From contig CAMNRO010000019.1 in assembly GCA_946553045.1 (NCBI GenBank), positions 1-48,300 on the forward strand: a DNA stretch of 48,300 nt. Reading direction: 5' to 3'. A program made the translations under genes and the position numbers. Shown here piece by piece: positions 24,276 through 32,654 of the stretch. The DNA comes from an uncultured Porphyromonadaceae bacterium. Lineage in GTDB: Bacteria; Bacteroidota; Bacteroidia; Bacteroidales; Muribaculaceae. The notes under the pieces are model-generated. The model saw only the letters and a list, made by a program, of their open reading frames with translations. It was not told the DNA's origin and ran no database searches. Each line of letters begins with the position of its first letter. The stretch's first letter is position 1.

Positions 24276-26456
24276 ATGAAACTTCGACTTTTTGTATCGG
24301 CATGTCTTTTTGCCATCATTACTGTCACATCTTTTGCCGCCAATCCTATAAAGGGTCTTCTCGAAAGGATTGACGCCGGAGCGTCCAAAAAATTTGTCAC
24401 CGAGGTGAAGGCCTCGCGCGATGGTCTCGATTATTTCGAGATTGGACGGAAGGGCGACAAGGTGTATGTGAAAGGCAACGATTATGTGAGTGTCGCTACC
24501 GGTATCAACTGGTATCTCAAGCATATACTGAATGTGCATCTGTCGTGGAACGGTATGACGGCCTCGCTGCCCGACAAGCTGCCTCTTCCAGCAGAAACCA
24601 TACGCAAGACTACCGATAAAAAGCTGCGCTACGATTTCAACTACTGCACCTACTCCTATACTATGCCTTTCTGGGATTGGGAGCGCTGGGAGAAAGAAAT
24701 TGACTGGATGGCTCTGCACGGCGTGAACATGCCGCTGGCGGCAGTAGGGCAGGAGTGCGTGTGGCGCAACATGCTTTTGCATCTGGGCTATACCAAAGAT
24801 GAAGTCAACAATTTCATTGCCGGTCCGGCTTTCCTTGCATGGTGGGCCATGAACAATCTCGAGGGCTGGGGCGGACCGCTGCCCGACAGCTGGTATGAGG
24901 CCCAGGAAGCGATGCAGAAGAAGATTCTGGCACGAATGAAAGATTATGGCATCAAACCGGTGCTTCCGGGCTACAGCGGCATGATGCCGAGCAATGCCGA
25001 CGAGAAACTCGGTCTGAATATCATAAAGTCGCCGGCATGGAACGGCTTCACGCGTCCGGCTTTCCTTTATCCTACCGACCCTAAGTTCGCCGAGCTGGCC
25101 GCACTCTACTACGCCGAGCAGAAGAAGCTTTTCGGGAAATCGGATTATTATTCGATGGACCCCTTTCACGAATGTCGCGACGCCGGGCTTTTCGATTTTA
25201 CAGCCGGCGGCAAGGCTGTGATGGAGGCCATGAAAAAAGCCAATCCCGCAGGTGTGTGGGTGGTGCAGGGCTGGGATAAGAATCCCCGCCAGGAGATGCT
25301 CGACGGCCTGACCCCGGGCGACCTTCTTATCCTCGACCTTTTTGCCGAGTGCAAGCCGATGTGGGGCATCGAATCGCCTGCCCGGCGTGCAAACGGTTTT
25401 GGCGAGCACAGCTGGATTATGTGCATGCTCGAGAATTTCGGCGGCAACATCGGTCTTCACGGCCGCATGGACGAGCTTATCGACAATTACAGGCAGATTG
25501 GCGAGCACCCTCTGGGCAAATATTGCCGCGGTATCGGATTCACGATGGAGGGCTCGGAAAATAATCCTGTGATGTTCGAGCTTATGGCCGAGCTGCCATG
25601 GCTGTCGGAGGTTCCGACGAAAGAGGAGTGGCTCAGGGGCTATGTCGCTGCCCGCTACGGCCACTTCGACCAGAAGGTATATGACGCTTGGGTGATTCTT
25701 GCCAACAGTATTTACAATGCGCCTCTTGGCAACATTCAGCAGGGCCCTCACGAATCGATATTCTGCGCGCGCCCTAATCTTGACAATTTTCAGGTGTCGA
25801 GCTGGTCTAAGATGAAGAACTATTACGACCCCACGGCCACTGCCGAGGCTGCCGCGCTGATGCTTGAGGCTGCCGACGGTTTCCGGGGTGTGAACAATTT
25901 CGAATATGACCTCGTGGACATACTGCGCCAGGCTATTGCCGATGAAGGCCGGCGCACCTACCAGCATACTATAGCGTCGTATAAATGTTTCGACCGCAAG
26001 GCTTTCGAGGCCGGAAGCTCGCGCTTCCTCGACATGTTGCTGCTGCAGGACCATCTGCTTGCGACACGACCCGAGTTTAAGGTCGGCTCCTGGATTGATA
26101 AGGCGCGCAATGCCGGTACGACTCCCGACGAGAAAGACCAGTACGAATGGAATGCCCGTGTGCAGATAACCACCTGGGGCCCCCGCCAGTGCGCCGATAA
26201 GGGCAAACTGCGCGACTATGCCCACAAGGAGTGGAACGGCATTCTCAGGGATTTCTACTATCCCCGCTGGGAGGCTTTCTGGCAGACCCTGCGCGACGGT
26301 TTCGAAGGCAAGCCGGTGGAGGCCATCGACTATTACGCGATGGAAGAACCGTGGACTCTGAGCAAGAAGCCCTATTCGTCGGTTGCCGAAGGCGACTGCA
26401 TAGACACAGCCCGCGAAGTTTACAACAAGGTATTCGGCAAGGCAGATGGCAAGTAA
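24276..26456 (+). CDS. GH89 alpha-N-acetylglucosaminidase (NAGLU family)
   Basis: The 726-residue enzyme hydrolyses terminal alpha-linked N-acetylglucosamine. A signal peptide (LFAIITVTSFA) precedes the small N-terminal domain with LLERIDAG and INWYLKHILNVHLSW. The catalytic barrel shows LRYDFNYCTYSYTMPFWDWE, WMALHGVNMPLAAVGQECVW, WGGPLPDSWY, DPFHECRDAG (first catalytic Glu) and GFTMEGSENNPVMFELMAEL (second catalytic Glu). The C-terminal helical domain is complete. Length agrees with human NAGLU and bacterial GH89. It overlaps the next gene by 11 bases, which ties it to an HGSNAT-like acetyltransferase. Heparan-type chains and certain mucin glycans carry such ends. No lipobox, so periplasmic. 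Confidence 0.93.
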   Translation: MKLRLFVSACLFAIITVTSFAANPIKGLLERIDAGASKKFVTEVKASRDGLDYFEIGRKGDKVYVKGNDYVSVATGINWYLKHILNVHLSWNGMTASLPDKLPLPAETIRKTTDKKLRYDFNYCTYSYTMPFWDWERWEKEIDWMALHGVNMPLAAVGQECVWRNMLLHLGYTKDEVNNFIAGPAFLAWWAMNNLEGWGGPLPDSWYEAQEAMQKKILARMKDYGIKPVLPGYSGMMPSNADEKLGLNIIKSPAWNGFTRPAFLYPTDPKFAELAALYYAEQKKLFGKSDYYSMDPFHECRDAGLFDFTAGGKAVMEAMKKANPAGVWVVQGWDKNPRQEMLDGLTPGDLLILDLFAECKPMWGIESPARRANGFGEHSWIMCMLENFGGNIGLHGRMDELIDNYRQIGEHPLGKYCRGIGFTMEGSENNPVMFELMAELPWLSEVPTKEEWLRGYVAARYGHFDQKVYDAWVILANSIYNAPLGNIQQGPHESIFCARPNLDNFQVSSWSKMKNYYDPTATAEAAALMLEAADGFRGVNNFEYDLVDILRQAIADEGRRTYQHTIASYKCFDRKAFEAGSSRFLDMLLLQDHLLATRPEFKVGSWIDKARNAGTTPDEKDQYEWNARVQITTWGPRQCADKGKLRDYAHKEWNGILRDFYYPRWEAFWQTLRDGFEGKPVEAIDYYAMEEPWTLSKKPYSSVAEGDCIDTAREVYNKVFGKADGK

Positions 26457-27525
26457 GACCGCACGCCTGCTGTCGCTCGATGTGATGCGAGGCATTACCA
26501 TCGTAGGCATGATTGTGGTGAACAATGCCGGCGGTCCGATGTCGTACGACAGTCTGCGCCATTCGGCATGGAACGGCCTTACGCCCTGCGACCTTGTGTT
26601 TCCTTTCTTTCTGTTCATAGTGGGTGTCACGACCTATCTGTCGCTCTCCAAGAGCGATTTCAAGGCGTCGTGGCCGGTGATTCGGAAAATACTGTGGCGC
26701 GCCTGCATGATTATCTTCATAGGCGTGGCGCTGCACTGGATTGAGCTGGCGTGCAAAGGCGCTCCGTGGGATTTCGGGCGACTCCGCCTCACCGGCGTGT
26801 TGCCGCGGATAGGCCTCTGTTTCGGCATTGTGTCGCTTATGGCTCTGAGCATGAGCCGTCGGGCTATGGCCTGGACGGCTGTGGTGCTGTTGGCGCTCTA
26901 TACGGTCCTTGTATGCGCCTGCAACGGCTATGTGGCCGACGAAACCAATTTCAATGCAATCGTAGACCGTTTTCTAATCGGCGAGGCTCATCTTTATCAT
27001 AAATCGCCTATTGACCCCGAGGGGCTTGCCGGAACAATCTCGGCGGTAGCTCATACTATAATCGGCTTCTGCTGCGGTGCGCTGATAAAGAGCCGCCGGC
27101 CGCTTGCCGACCGTACGGTGACACTGTTTGTGGCCGGCTTCCTGCTGATGGCCGGAGGCTTTCTTCTGATGGAGTGGATGCCGCTCAACAAGCGTATCTG
27201 GTCGCCGACATTCGTGCTCGCCACCACCGGTCTGGCCGCCTTGCTCCTTGCGACACTCATATATGTGATAGATATGCGCGGAAAGCGCTCGTGGAGCGTA
27301 TTCTTCGAGAGTTTCGGTGTGAACCCGCTCTTTCTCTATGTGCTGAGCGAACTGATGGCTATCGTTATGGGCCGTTTCGGCAATAAAAAGGCTGTATATG
27401 AGGGCATATTGTCGGTATGTCCCGACCCATATCTTGCCTCGGCCGTCTATGCTGTCGCCTTCATGCTCGTCATCGGAGCTATCGGCTATCCGCTATACCG
27501 CCGCCGTATCTACATCAAACTGTGA
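26446..27525 (+). CDS. HGSNAT/NagX-like membrane acetyltransferase (DUF5009 type)
   Basis: The 359-residue integral membrane protein has about ten TM helices. It carries the family signature MRGITIVGMIVVNNAGG and RHSAWNGLTPCDLVFPFFLF. His39 in that second motif corresponds to the active-site His of heparan-alpha-glucosaminide N-acetyltransferase, which moves an acetyl group from cytoplasmic acetyl-CoA to glucosamine on the far side of the membrane. The C-terminal FFESFGVNPLFLYVLSE is also typical. The 11-base overlap with the GH89 gene suggests joint production. The likely role is to acetylate free glucosamine ends so that GH89 can remove them, as in the lysosome. The bacterial NagX name is also used for an inner membrane protein of GlcNAc use, so transport-linked roles remain possible. 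Confidence 0.85.
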   Translation: MASKTARLLSLDVMRGITIVGMIVVNNAGGPMSYDSLRHSAWNGLTPCDLVFPFFLFIVGVTTYLSLSKSDFKASWPVIRKILWRACMIIFIGVALHWIELACKGAPWDFGRLRLTGVLPRIGLCFGIVSLMALSMSRRAMAWTAVVLLALYTVLVCACNGYVADETNFNAIVDRFLIGEAHLYHKSPIDPEGLAGTISAVAHTIIGFCCGALIKSRRPLADRTVTLFVAGFLLMAGGFLLMEWMPLNKRIWSPTFVLATTGLAALLLATLIYVIDMRGKRSWSVFFESFGVNPLFLYVLSELMAIVMGRFGNKKAVYEGILSVCPDPYLASAVYAVAFMLVIGAIGYPLYRRRIYIKL

Positions 27526-27601
27526 TGATGTTATTGTCGGACTGAAGTCCGACGCCTGAAACAAACTTTGGCACGATTGAGTGGTAGGGCCGGCTTTTGC
27601 G

Positions 27602-27609
27602 TATAATTG
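27602..27609 (+). promoter_or_regulatory. Weak -7 element before the GH97 gene
   Basis: TATAATTG differs from TAnnTTTG at one base. A TTG lies 22 bases upstream (27577-27579), slightly too far. A perfect inverted repeat GTCGGACT/AGTCCGAC (27535-27552) with almost no loop precedes it and lacks a U run. Confidence 0.3.
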
Positions 27610-27627
27610 GCAGAAAATACGCAAAAA

Positions 27628-29493
27628 ATGAAGAAAAGCATAGTTATGGCGGCAGTCGCCGCAGTAGTTTTCGGTGCATCGGCGGCTGAGCTTAGACTCA
27701 GTTCGCCCGACGGCCGCAATACCATCTGTTTTGAAAAGAACGGCAAGGAGCTGATCTATAAAGTCGATATCGACGGCAAACCTGCCGTGCTGCCGTCGCG
27801 CGCCGGTGTCGAAATCGACAACTGGGTGTGGGAAATGGCTCTTGGCAAGCGCACCCTCGAGCAGCCCGAAAGCTGGATGGACCTTCTGACTGTCGACAGC
27901 GTGACTGTGCATGCGCCCGTAGACAGTACATGGACGCCTCTCTACGGCGAGCGCTCTACTGTCCGCGACCGATTCAACTCGGCCACACTCCACATGAGCC
28001 GCAAGGATAAGAGCGACTACCGCCTCGATGTGCAGGTGCGCGCCTACGACGAGGGCGTCGCTTTCCGCTATTTCTTTCCCGAGCATCCTGCCGCTATCTT
28101 CCATAAGGTAGTGGGCGACCTCACCGACTATGCGCTGCCCGAAGGCACTATGGCCTGGAGCGAGAAGTGGGCGCAGTCGACGTTCGACTATACGCCGATT
28201 GACTCTATCACGCGCCCGGTGGAGCGCGCGCTCACCATGGAGCTGCCCGGCGGCAAGTGGCTGGCTCTCCTCGACGCCGATGTCGACGACTGGTGTCTGA
28301 CAAAGTTCAAGGCCCGCGAAGGCAAGCCCGGCACACTCGAATCGGTGATGTACTCGCCGGTAGATATCGTCACCTACTATGCCACCCCCTGGAAGATAAT
28401 CATGACCGCCGACACTCCCGGCGAACTCATTGAGAACAACGATATAGTGCTCAATCTCAATCCGCGCGCCGAGGGCGATTTCTCGTGGGTGAAACCCGGT
28501 AAAATCATGCGCTCGACGGTGATGACAACCGAGGGCGGTATCAAGACCATCGATTTCTGCGCCGAGCACAATATACCTTATATGCTTTACGACTGGCTGT
28601 GGTATGTGCCCTGTACCAGCCACGACGGCGACGCTACCAAGGTGGTCGACAAAGTCGATATGGCCAAGGTGATAGCCCATGGCAAGGAAAAAGGCGTCGG
28701 GGTGTGGCTCTATGTGAATCAGCACGCTCTCATGAAGCAGATGGACGAGCTTTTCCCCCTTCTGCGTCAGTGGGGTGTTACCGGAGTCAAGTCTGGCTTC
28801 GTGCAGTATGCCAGTCACCGCTGGGCCACATGGCTCCACGACATGGTGCGCAAGGCCGCCGACAATCATCTGCAGATGAACATACACGACGAGTTCCGTC
28901 CGTCGGGCTTCTCGCGCACATATCCTAACCTGCTGACACAGGAGGGTATCTGCGGCAACGAGGAATTCCCCGATGCCACGCACAACACAATCCTTCCTTT
29001 CACCCGTATGCTCAACGGCGCCGCCGACTATACCATATGCTACTACGACAAGCGTCTGCGCAACACCCATGCGCATCAGCTGGCCGCGTCGCTTATATTC
29101 TACAGTCCTCTTCAGACCATTCTGTGGTATGACAAGCCCGACGCCTACCAGGGTGAGCCCGAAATCAAATGGTTCGAAGACCTCGAGACCGTTTTCGACG
29201 ATACCCGCGTGCTTTCGGGCCGTCCGGGCGAAAGCATAGCCATGGCGCGCCGCAAGGGCGACATATGGTGGGCTGCCGCTCTTGCCAATAACGACGGCGG
29301 TCGCCAGACCATCGACCTGTCCTTCCTCGAGCCCGGCAAAAAGTATGAGGCGACCATCTACACCGACGGCGGCGACAAAGTTAAGACCCGCACGCATGTG
29401 GCCGTCGATACCAAAAAGGTGAAAAACAGCGATAAACTGAGCTTCGAGCTCGCTCCGCGCGGCGGCGTGGCTATAAAATTCATGCCGCTTTAA
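27628..29493 (+). CDS. GH97-family glycoside hydrolase
   Basis: The ATG at 27628 gives 621 residues with a signal peptide (VMAAVAAVVFGASAA). The N-terminal beta-supersandwich (about 20-270) opens with LRLSSPDGRNTICFEKNG, and the barrel follows with IPYMLYDWLWYVPCTSHDGD, GVGVWLYVNQHALMKQMDEL, MNIHDEFRPSGFSRTYPNLL, TQEGICGNEEFPDATHN and a C-terminal all-beta domain. The Asp that acts as nucleophile in the retaining branch (expected in the GVKSGFVQ stretch) is absent, while the Glu residues of HDEF and GNEE are kept, which points to the inverting, SusB-like branch. Substrate: probably an alpha-glucoside or a related alpha-linked sugar. Periplasmic by signal type. Confidence 0.9.
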   Translation: MKKSIVMAAVAAVVFGASAAELRLSSPDGRNTICFEKNGKELIYKVDIDGKPAVLPSRAGVEIDNWVWEMALGKRTLEQPESWMDLLTVDSVTVHAPVDSTWTPLYGERSTVRDRFNSATLHMSRKDKSDYRLDVQVRAYDEGVAFRYFFPEHPAAIFHKVVGDLTDYALPEGTMAWSEKWAQSTFDYTPIDSITRPVERALTMELPGGKWLALLDADVDDWCLTKFKAREGKPGTLESVMYSPVDIVTYYATPWKIIMTADTPGELIENNDIVLNLNPRAEGDFSWVKPGKIMRSTVMTTEGGIKTIDFCAEHNIPYMLYDWLWYVPCTSHDGDATKVVDKVDMAKVIAHGKEKGVGVWLYVNQHALMKQMDELFPLLRQWGVTGVKSGFVQYASHRWATWLHDMVRKAADNHLQMNIHDEFRPSGFSRTYPNLLTQEGICGNEEFPDATHNTILPFTRMLNGAADYTICYYDKRLRNTHAHQLAASLIFYSPLQTILWYDKPDAYQGEPEIKWFEDLETVFDDTRVLSGRPGESIAMARRKGDIWWAAALANNDGGRQTIDLSFLEPGKKYEATIYTDGGDKVKTRTHVAVDTKKVKNSDKLSFELAPRGGVAIKFMPL

Positions 29494-29592
29494 GTGTCGG
29501 AGACCATTCAGACGTATATATAGGTGCAAGAGGGCTTCAAAAGCCCGATGAGATAAAGATTGATTGGAATAAGTGTTATGGTTAATATTCTC

Positions 29593-31233
29593 ATGGATAG
29601 ATTCAAATTCCTTGTGATACTGATTTGTACCTCTCTGGCTGCGACAGCCGGCGAGGTGCAGTTCGTATCGAATCCGGCCAACATGAAAGGCCGCACTTAT
29701 GTCAACCCGATAATCGAAGCAGATTATTCCGACCCTGACCCTGTGGCAGCCCCCGATGGCCGCACATTCTATATGACAGCCTCAAGCTTCCAGTGCGCTC
29801 CCGGTCTGCCGATTCTAAAATCGACCGACCTTGTCAACTGGACTATAGTGAACTACGCTCTCCCGGCTGTTCCTCCAACAGATTTCTACGATGCCGCGCC
29901 GCGACACGGCAAAGGCGTCTGGGCGCCGTGTATCCGCTATCACGACGGCGAATACTATATCTACTGGGGCGACCCCGACTTCGGCATTTATATGATAAAG
30001 ACCGCCGACCCCGAGGGCGCGTGGAGCGAGCCTGTGCTCGTGAAGGGCGGCAAGGGTATGATTGACCCCACCCCGCTGTGGGATACCGACGGCAAGGCCT
30101 ATCTTGCCAACGCCTGGGCGGCATCGCGCGCCGGTTTCAACAGCGTGGTGACCGTCAGCGAAATGTCGGCCGACGGCACACGCCTGATAAGCAATCCCCG
30201 TGTCGTTTTCGACGGCAACGACGGCATAAACCATACCATCGAGGGTCCCAAGCTCTATAAGCGAGGCGATTACTACTATATTCTCGCTCCTGCCGGCGGT
30301 GTCGTCGACGGCTGGCAGCTCGCCCTCCGCTCGAAAAACATATATGGCCCTTACGAAAAGAAGATAGTGATGGCTACGGGCAAATCGGGCATCAACGGTC
30401 CTCATCAGGGCGGCTGGATAAGCACTGCCGAAGGCGAAGACTGGTTTATAAACTTTCAGGATAAAGGCGCCTATGGCCGTGTGCTTCACCTCAACCCCGT
30501 ACACTGGACCGACGGCTGGCCCGTGATGGGCGTCGATGCCGACGGCGACGGCTGCGGCGAGCCCGTGAAGCGCCATGCCAAGCCCGCTGGCCTTGTACCC
30601 TCGGCAGGAACTGTCGGCACCGACAGTCTCTTTCAGTGGCATGCCAATTATACCGATTTCTATGGTTTCCCCACCCCGGGAGCAATGATGCGTCTATATG
30701 GACATAAAGTTTCCGATAATTTCGTGAATATGTGGGAGGTGCCCAACCTCTGGCTTCAGAAATTCCCCTGCGAGAGCTTCGAGGCTACCGCCAAGGTGCA
30801 GATTTCGGCTAAATCGGCCTCGGAGGGCGTTTCTTCGGGTCTGGTCATCATGGGCTGGGATTATGCGCGCCTGGGTCTTGCCAAAAAAGGCGACAAGTTC
30901 GTGCTCCGGAGCACGGTGTGCACCGACGCTGAGCAGGGTGGCGCTGAAACCACGACAGATATTGCCACAATAGAGCCAACCCGCGTATATGAGGCCGGTC
31001 TGCTGCCCAACATGGAGTGCGACCTCTGGCTGCGCGCAGTGGTAAAGCCCGGAGCCGAATGCCGGTTCTACTATAGCCTCGACGGCAAGAAGTATGCACC
31101 TGCCGGAAGTGTCTTCAAGGCCCGTGCCGGCAAATGGATTGGCGCTAAAATAGGATTTTACAGCATCACGCCCGCCGGCGTTCCCGACCGAGGCTGGATG
31201 GATATTATAGATTTTGACCTTAAAAAGTTATGA
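29593..31233 (+). CDS. GH43-family glycoside hydrolase with C-terminal beta-sandwich
   Basis: I place the start at ATG 29593 (546 residues) because it gives a compact signal peptide (FKFLVILICTSLAATAG); ATG 29578 is in frame and also possible. The five-bladed propeller shows the three acidic GH43 positions: ADYSDPDPVAAPDGRTFYMT (base Asp), GMIDPTPLWDTDGKAYLANA (Asp modulator) and HTIEGPKLYKRGDYYYI (acid Glu). Residues of about 340-546 form a concanavalin-like module of the beta-xylosidase C-terminal type. It would release xylose, arabinose or galactose from oligosaccharides; the subfamily is unsure. Its stop overlaps the next start as ATGA. No promoter was seen in the 100-base spacer before it, so it is probably read from GH97. 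Confidence 0.88.
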   Translation: MDRFKFLVILICTSLAATAGEVQFVSNPANMKGRTYVNPIIEADYSDPDPVAAPDGRTFYMTASSFQCAPGLPILKSTDLVNWTIVNYALPAVPPTDFYDAAPRHGKGVWAPCIRYHDGEYYIYWGDPDFGIYMIKTADPEGAWSEPVLVKGGKGMIDPTPLWDTDGKAYLANAWAASRAGFNSVVTVSEMSADGTRLISNPRVVFDGNDGINHTIEGPKLYKRGDYYYILAPAGGVVDGWQLALRSKNIYGPYEKKIVMATGKSGINGPHQGGWISTAEGEDWFINFQDKGAYGRVLHLNPVHWTDGWPVMGVDADGDGCGEPVKRHAKPAGLVPSAGTVGTDSLFQWHANYTDFYGFPTPGAMMRLYGHKVSDNFVNMWEVPNLWLQKFPCESFEATAKVQISAKSASEGVSSGLVIMGWDYARLGLAKKGDKFVLRSTVCTDAEQGGAETTTDIATIEPTRVYEAGLLPNMECDLWLRAVVKPGAECRFYYSLDGKKYAPAGSVFKARAGKWIGAKIGFYSITPAGVPDRGWMDIIDFDLKKL

Positions 31234-32465
31234 AGAATACAGCTATAATATTAGCTTCTCTAATGTTTGCCTCGTGCGCGTCGACAAGTTCGACGGCAAA
31301 GGAGGAGGCCGCGGCTTTCGACCTCGACGAGGCTATCGAATACTGTAATTCGCAGGTGCACCGCAGCATCCGCAATCTTTGCAACGATTCTACAGATTAC
31401 TCCATGATTCCCCGGAATATCCAGGGCGCCGACAGCGTATGGGCCTGCCGCAAGGCTACCGCCGACGAATGGTGCTCGGGATTCTGGCCCGGTGTGCTCT
31501 GGTATGACTACGAGCTTACCGGCGACTCTCTGGTGCGCGAGAAAGCAATGCGCTATACAGGCGAACTCGGATACCTGTCGCAGCGTCCGATTTTCGACCA
31601 CGACCTCGGCTTTCTGATGTTATGCAGCTATGGCAACGGCTACCGCCTTACTGCCGACAGCGATTACAGGCAGGTGCTCCTGGCCAGTGCCGACTCGCTT
31701 GCGACGCTCTACAATCCCAAAGTGGGCACTCTGCTGTCGTGGCCGCGCAATGTGGAGATGTTCGGCGGACACAATACTATCATGGACAACATGATAAACC
31801 TCGAAATGCTCTTCTGGGCCTCTAAGAACGGCGGCGACAAGTCGCTCTACGATATCGCCGTGAAGCATGCCGAGACTACGATGAACCATCACTTCCGCCC
31901 CGACGGCTCGTGCTATCATGTGGCGGTCTACGACCCTGTCGACGGTCATTTCATAAAAGGGGTGACACATCAGGGCTATGCCGACAGCTCTATGTGGGCC
32001 CGCGGTCAGGCATGGGCCATCTACGGCTATACTATGGTCTATCGCGAGACTCAGGACAAGCGTTTCCTCGATTTCGCCTGCAAGGTGACCGACGTATATC
32101 TCGAGCGTCTGCCCGAAGACATGGTGCCTTACTGGGATTTCGACGACCCTGCCATTCCGCAGGCTCCCCGCGACGCTTCGGCTGCAGGAGTGGTGGCCTC
32201 CGCCCTTCTCGAACTGCAGGGCTATGTCGACGGCGACAAGAGCGCCCAATACCGCGACGCCGCCGTCGAAATGCTTGCGTCGCTCAATTCGCCTGCTTAC
32301 CGCTCGGGCGAGAAGCGCTGCTCATTCCTCGACCATTCCACCGGCCATCACCCTGCCGGAAGTGAGATTGACGCCTCGATTATATATGCTGACTATTACT
32401 ACATTGAGGCCCTTGCGCGTCTGAAAAAACTGGAAAATAACGGAACAGCTCTGGCAAGCCTCTGA
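31230..32465 (+). CDS. GH88 unsaturated glucuronyl hydrolase, lipoprotein
   Basis: The 411-residue lipoprotein (ILASLMFASC, Cys about residue 16) removes the 4,5-unsaturated uronic acid that a lyase leaves at the non-reducing end. The (alpha/alpha)6 barrel contains DEWCSGFWPGVLWYDYELTG, Asp125 in DHDLGFLML, Asp186 in NTIMDNMINLEMLFWA (the catalytic pair of the family), VTHQGYADSSMWARGQAW and PAGSEIDASIIYADYYYIEA. The residues after Cys (ASTSSTAKE) lack an acidic export signal close to the Cys, so it probably faces the periplasm. It overlaps the GH43 gene by 4 bases. Its presence supports the view that the two lyases act on a glucuronic-acid glycan. Confidence 0.94.
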   Translation: MKNTAIILASLMFASCASTSSTAKEEAAAFDLDEAIEYCNSQVHRSIRNLCNDSTDYSMIPRNIQGADSVWACRKATADEWCSGFWPGVLWYDYELTGDSLVREKAMRYTGELGYLSQRPIFDHDLGFLMLCSYGNGYRLTADSDYRQVLLASADSLATLYNPKVGTLLSWPRNVEMFGGHNTIMDNMINLEMLFWASKNGGDKSLYDIAVKHAETTMNHHFRPDGSCYHVAVYDPVDGHFIKGVTHQGYADSSMWARGQAWAIYGYTMVYRETQDKRFLDFACKVTDVYLERLPEDMVPYWDFDDPAIPQAPRDASAAGVVASALLELQGYVDGDKSAQYRDAAVEMLASLNSPAYRSGEKRCSFLDHSTGHHPAGSEIDASIIYADYYYIEALARLKKLENNGTALASL

Positions 32466-32485
32466 ACAGTTCCGTCATGATATCG

Positions 32486-32530
32486 CGCTCCTTATCCGTG
32501 ATTGCACGAACGGGTAAGGAGCGTTTTTTT
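32486..32530 (+). terminator. Terminator after the GH88 gene
   Basis: CGCTCCTTA pairs with TAAGGAGCG, with an inner CCGT/ACGG-like pairing, and seven T residues follow (32524-32530). It closes the second enzyme cluster. Confidence 0.88.
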
Positions 32531-32604
32531 ATGGCAATTACAAATTTTGCACTGATGAGGACAGATACATGCCGCTGTGCTGACTATTTTTGTGCAGAAT
32601 CAGA

Positions 32605-32636
32605 TTTGCCGATATGTGATATTTATCGTAATTTTG
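32605..32636 (+). promoter_or_regulatory. Promoter of the DUF4861-like/manA/ROK group
   Basis: TTTG (32605-32608), 20 bases, then TAATTTTG (32629-32636), both boxes perfect. The leader to the ATG at 32655 is about 14 bases. It rules out the upstream frame opening at 32577 as the start. Confidence 0.75.
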
Positions 32637-32654
32637 AAAAACAAACATAATCTG

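Noticed and set aside
24168..26630. 820-codon open frame antisense to GH89 and the acetyltransferase
   Set aside because: It mirrors the codon pattern of the real genes, has no recognisable domain and starts inside another gene. Antisense open frames of this length are common in GC-rich codon usage.
27535..27552. GTCGGACT/AGTCCGAC palindrome as a terminator
   Set aside because: Only two loop bases and no U run follow; left as an unexplained palindrome.
27493..29529. 678-codon open frame antisense to GH97
   Set aside because: Same reasoning: low-complexity His/Ala/Val-rich translation without family motifs.
5608..32465. Heparan sulfate or chondroitin sulfate PUL
   Set aside because: No sulfatase or sulfatase-maturing gene is present, although heparinase-type, GH88 and GH89 genes are; a non-sulfated glycan is favoured.
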